A DNA stretch of 64,000 nucleotides from Viscum album (Eukaryota > Streptophyta > Magnoliopsida > Santalales > Viscaceae). The notes beneath the pieces are model-generated. The model searched no databases, was not told where the DNA came from, and worked only from the letters and a program-made list of their open reading frames with translations. Positions 60,700 to 64,000 of this stretch are shown one piece after another; within the stretch, counting starts at the first letter, position 1; the number at the start of each line of letters is the position of its first letter. The translations under genes were made by a program, and so were the position numbers. The stretch is taken from contig OY728130.1 in NCBI GenBank assembly GCA_963277665.1, positions 428,717,101-428,781,100 on the forward strand. Reading direction: 5' to 3'.

Positions 60700-61020
60700 T
60701 TTGTTAGAAAAAACCCAAGAATGTCTTTGATATTTATAGCTTCATGGGGTTGAATGACTATTATCATAGATTTATCTAGGACTTCTCCCACTTCACAGTG
60801 ATGTTAATGGACTTAAAAATCAAGGGAGTGATGTTTGAGTGGTTTGATTCTTGTGAAGTAGCCCTTTGGGAGCTGAAGAAGATGTTGAATTCTATAATTA
60901 TTCTAACCTTACCTAAGAATAGTAAAGAATACACTCTATATTGTGATTATTTAGGTACTATATTTGGTATAGTACTGAAATAGTATAATATTTTTGGAAC
61001 AATGGAAGAACTTATTGGGG
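60700..61020 (+). pseudogene. RNase H start of the second gypsy element
   Basis: SMGLNDYYHRFI (after correction, near 60740-60775), then the open frame 60798-60983 LMDLKIKGVMFEWFDSCEVALWELKKMLNSIIILTLPKNSKEYTLYCDYLG. It matches the connection/RNase H block LT.K...F.W...C...F..LK..L...P.LTLP...K.F.VYCDAS. Similarity ends soon after, marking the truncation. Confidence 0.8.
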
Positions 61021-61559
61021 TTGTTCCCAACTCATCGATTATCAGATTCAATGGATAGTCTTTTATATACATGATGCAGAATAAATTGCAAAGAAAAATT
61101 TTTCTGATGAAACCTGAAAGGACACTATAATTAATAGAATATTTCAGGTTAAATTTATAATTAATTTAAATATATAAAATTGGACTTGAGATATTTCTTT
61201 GATAATATGTTGATTATCTAAGACCCTTTCATTATACTATTGTCTTAGTTGCAGGACCCTAGTGAAGAATCCCTCTAGCGGTGATCCACACTAACTGAAA
61301 CATCACTTTTTTTATAAAAATAAAAAGAAACAAGGAAAAAGAAATAGAAGATAAAAGAAAGCATGGGGTGAAAGTAGTAGAGACCAATGGGACCATCATT
61401 AAAAAGTTGATATATTCATAGGGAATATATTGGAGGTAGTGGAAAATAATAATAGACTCAGTGGATCTTGCATGGTTGGGAAAGGCATCTTTAGTGAATT
61501 TCCGTTCTTTTAATGCGTTTCTAACATCAATGCCTTCTTCAAAATCATCTTTATATCCC
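61021..61559. other. Junction zone, no gene recognised
   Basis: Between the truncated gypsy element and the LINE ORF. It probably contains the LINE 3' untranslated end, but no clear poly(T) tract marks it. Confidence 0.4.
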
Positions 61560-63220
61560 TCATAATATTGGAAAGGTCATAAGGGGCATAGGAAGTGATA
61601 CTAAGAATGACAACAAGGATAGTGGATTGAGACTCCACCATAGCAATTTTAAGATTATATAGATCACAAAGAAGGAACCACTATGCAAAGAACTCACCTT
61701 TGTGCCAATAGAGTTACTTGGGTCACAAAAAATACTGAAATCGAGAATCATGTAGCCTCTACTATCACAAACGAGTAATCCTATATGCATAATCCCATGC
61801 TCACATGAATCATATATGTTTAGATTCAGCCCCATCATAGGAGGAGTCCATCTAACCCATATCCCCTTACTTGAACTACCTTTGCCCAGTGCATGGAAAT
61901 AAACCCTTAGAGAGAACCCCCACAAGGATACCCGAGAATTCCACTATTGTAAAGAGAACTGGATTCCACCACCAAGGATTTAAAATGAACTTTATTACGT
62001 AAAATAAAGGACTTACTACCATTCCGTGTAAAGTTTTGGGAATCCCAAATGGTCCAACACACTATAACAAAGAATGCTTCATAAATGTTAGTGTCTGAAC
62101 ATAACTGTCCAATGCCTTAAATCTAGTGAGATATAATCTATTAAATGGATTATAATTTATGATTAATTCCCATGTATAACCAGATAAGGTCCCACAAAAA
62201 ATGAGCCTAGTCACGATGGAAAAAGGTGCCACATGGTTTCCATACAAGGTTAAGCACAACACAAATATCATAAAGCCAGTTGTATCCCCTTCCTTTGAAT
62301 ACTATCCTCCATAGGTGATGCATGGTTCCTTAAATTCTTGAATTTTTTTTTGAATTTCATGGTTATATATTTGCACCAGATATTTGTAGTGACATTATAT
62401 TTATCAACAATAGTATACAGACATGTAGAAAAATCCTTGGTACTTAACCGACCGGACTGAGAGTCTATGAACAGGCACCTGTTGGGTTTGTTCACCAATT
62501 GGGTGTTATCATGAAAAAATTTCTATTCCTCATTTAGAGTAGTATTAGTAAATATAGGATAAATAATGGATTATCTGTATGAAATATTAGGTGCATGGAA
62601 CCTCAGAAATTGAAAAAGATTGAGGCCTTCCCATGTATCTTGGCAGTAGTTGTGATCTCTACAACCAACAACCCATATCACCTTCTCCTTCAGATTTTCC
62701 AACTGATCAATCAAGAAATTTTACAGATTGGACAACCTAATAGGACCCTCAAACCAGAATATCTAGTCCACACCATATCTTAGTCACATAAATCTGTTCT
62801 TAATATATTTTCATTCAAGAATCTACCAAGATAATTTTGTATGCATGGAAAGAATCAAATCAAATATGTTGTTTAAATTTAGCCACCATTCCTCATTCAA
62901 TTTCACTAGCCTCTTCCATGATTACCAATGAAATCCTCAATTTTGATCATCATACCTAATAAAGTCAGTTAATATTTTCTCAATCTTGTCAATGGTTCCT
63001 CTGGGTGGCTTGATTATGTAAATAATGTGCATAGGTATAAAGGAGAGGATTCTATTGGCCAGTGTGATTCTCCCTAAAAAACATAAGCATTTTTTTCTAA
63101 TTATGAACGTGACCAATTATCCTATTGATAACATTGTTAAACATATCCTTATGAACCCTACCATCCAATATAGGTACTATAAGATATTCCATTAAGAAAT
63201 ATCACTTATATATGTCAATC
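61560..63220 (-). pseudogene. L1-type LINE ORF2 remnant: RT end, zf-RVT, RNase H
   Basis: Minus-strand translation from right to left: EYLIVPILDGRVHKDMFNNVINRI (about 63195-63125) and CLCFLGRITLANRILSFIPMHIIYIIKPPRGTIDKIEKIL (about 63090-62970) match the LGVPIF.GR...F.P..DRI...L.GRLTLI.SVL.SIP.Y block after the catalytic RT of plant LINEs. IFWFEGPIRLSNL lies near 62760-62720. The zf-RVT-like part is SGRLSTKDFSTCLY, then a charged stretch and QRKGIQL (62460-62270). RNase H reads IWVRWTPPMMGLNLNIYDSCEHGIMHIGLLVCDSRGYMI (about 61898-61750), like plant LINE RVT_3. The 5' part with endonuclease and RT active site is missing, as expected for a 5'-truncated copy. Confidence 0.75.
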
Positions 63221-64000
63221 ATATATTGAATAAATTTGATGTGATTCATTGAGAAATGTTTAGAGAGGAAGACACTACTTTTGGATTAATGGCGTGTTTT
63301 TAGCTAAAATGTGAAAATTGGGAAATTCTAGAATTTTGACAGATTTTTATCATAAGGGTATTTTGGGCATAAATTTAAAAATATTATTCCAATTTGAGTG
63401 ATTATTTTTTAGGAGTACTTGATTTATTTTCTTAATCTTTGTATTCTATAGAATGATATTATTAGAACAATAAGAGGGATTAAAAAAAATCAATCAACTT
63501 GATATATTGTTCGGGTGGACAATGTGGACCTCACCTCCGTAACTAAAGCATAACTTGGGATAAACACATAAAATTGAGGTGATTCCATATGTAATTGAAT
63601 GAGGAAACATATCAATGTTTCTAAAATTAATTTTATGGAGATTGCAATCGTTAATGGGGCCATTCGATTTTATACATTGATTGAAGAATTCTGTAATCCT
63701 TGGCCAGAAAAAGTTATACTGTGTATTTATTTCATAACTTTTACTAGGCACATCCAATCATTGTGAAACTTCAAGGAGAAATTCAAAACATATTTCAGAT
63801 AACATTTCATGAAGACACCTATAAAAACCTCTTCTATTTAAAGGGATAAACATGAGGATAATTTTAATGTAATATTATTTAACATGAATGTCAACTGTTG
63901 ACTTCCATTATGTCTCGAAACAAATTAAATGGTCGGTTATGACACCCCAAGGCCACTTACATGCCTATAAATATGTGGAAAATGGTGTATTGAAAAGAAT
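63221..64000. other. No gene recognised
   Basis: The ORF at 63494-63757 (minus, 87 aa) has no known motif. TATAAAAACC at 63821-63830 and ACACCCCAAGGCCA near 63943 could belong to an LTR running out of the window, but there is no second copy to confirm this. Confidence 0.4.

Larger units (their letters stand above)
55474..61020 (+). mobile_element. Second gypsy element, Tekay/Del-like, 3'-truncated
   Basis: A left LTR, a near-exact PBS, then gag, protease, RT and RNase H remnants in order on the plus strand. The LTR shares layout with the element at 12324: a minisatellite, a GTTGAAGTAGGTA block, CCATTGGTGGTGAACTACTGAG, and ACTGATTGGTACC near its end. The integrase and 3' LTR are missing; similarity stops after RNase H at about 61020, and a LINE remnant lies beyond. 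It looks older than the 12-22 kb element. Confidence 0.75.

Noticed and set aside
63880..64000. Possible new LTR starting near 63937
   Set aside because: A TGACACCCC-like start and a TATAAAAA box are suggestive, but without a second copy or an edge inside the window the call cannot be supported.

Overview
The window looks like nuclear DNA of a flowering plant with a large, repeat-filled genome. It is AT-rich. Every protein similarity I recognise is to a plant transposable element: CACTA (En/Spm), Ty3/gypsy of the Tekay/Del type, two kinds of Ty1/copia, and an L1-type LINE. I found no intact host gene, no tRNA or rRNA, and no CRISPR array. Nearly all element coding regions are broken by stops and frameshifts, so they are annotated as pseudogenes. 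The species cannot be told from the sequence.

Layout. 1-2418: the right part of a gypsy-type LTR. It sits directly inside a CACTA transposase gene, which resumes at 2420. 2420-10230: the rest of that CACTA element: transposase C-terminus (DUF4218 then DUF4216), a second gene with a Transposase_24-like domain and an Ulp1-type protease domain, a 178-bp satellite array (7141-9800) with a trimeric higher-order period of about 535 bp, and a candidate terminus at 10230. 12324-22524: a full-length but decayed gypsy element with 2.4-kb LTRs. 22525-33000: relics, including a PBS followed by a 42-bp minisatellite and a diverged copia LTR.

33000-53318: a three-level nest. A Sirevirus-like copia element (LTRs 33000-35784 and 50509-53318) contains a small CACTA-like element (36820-47377), which contains a 10-kb minus-strand copia element (37094-47076). 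Target-site duplications support most of these boundaries. 55474-61020: a second, 3'-truncated gypsy element related to the first, with a 36-bp minisatellite in its LTR. 61560-63220: a minus-strand LINE ORF2 remnant.

The parts do not form a pathway. They record successive insertion, decay (many changes look like C-to-T or G-to-A) and local tandem amplification. Four separate tandem-repeat expansions lie inside mobile elements: in the CACTA 3' region, in both gypsy LTR families and in an LTR-element leader. The copia element also carries many copies of a short TACACG..CGTGTA palindrome.
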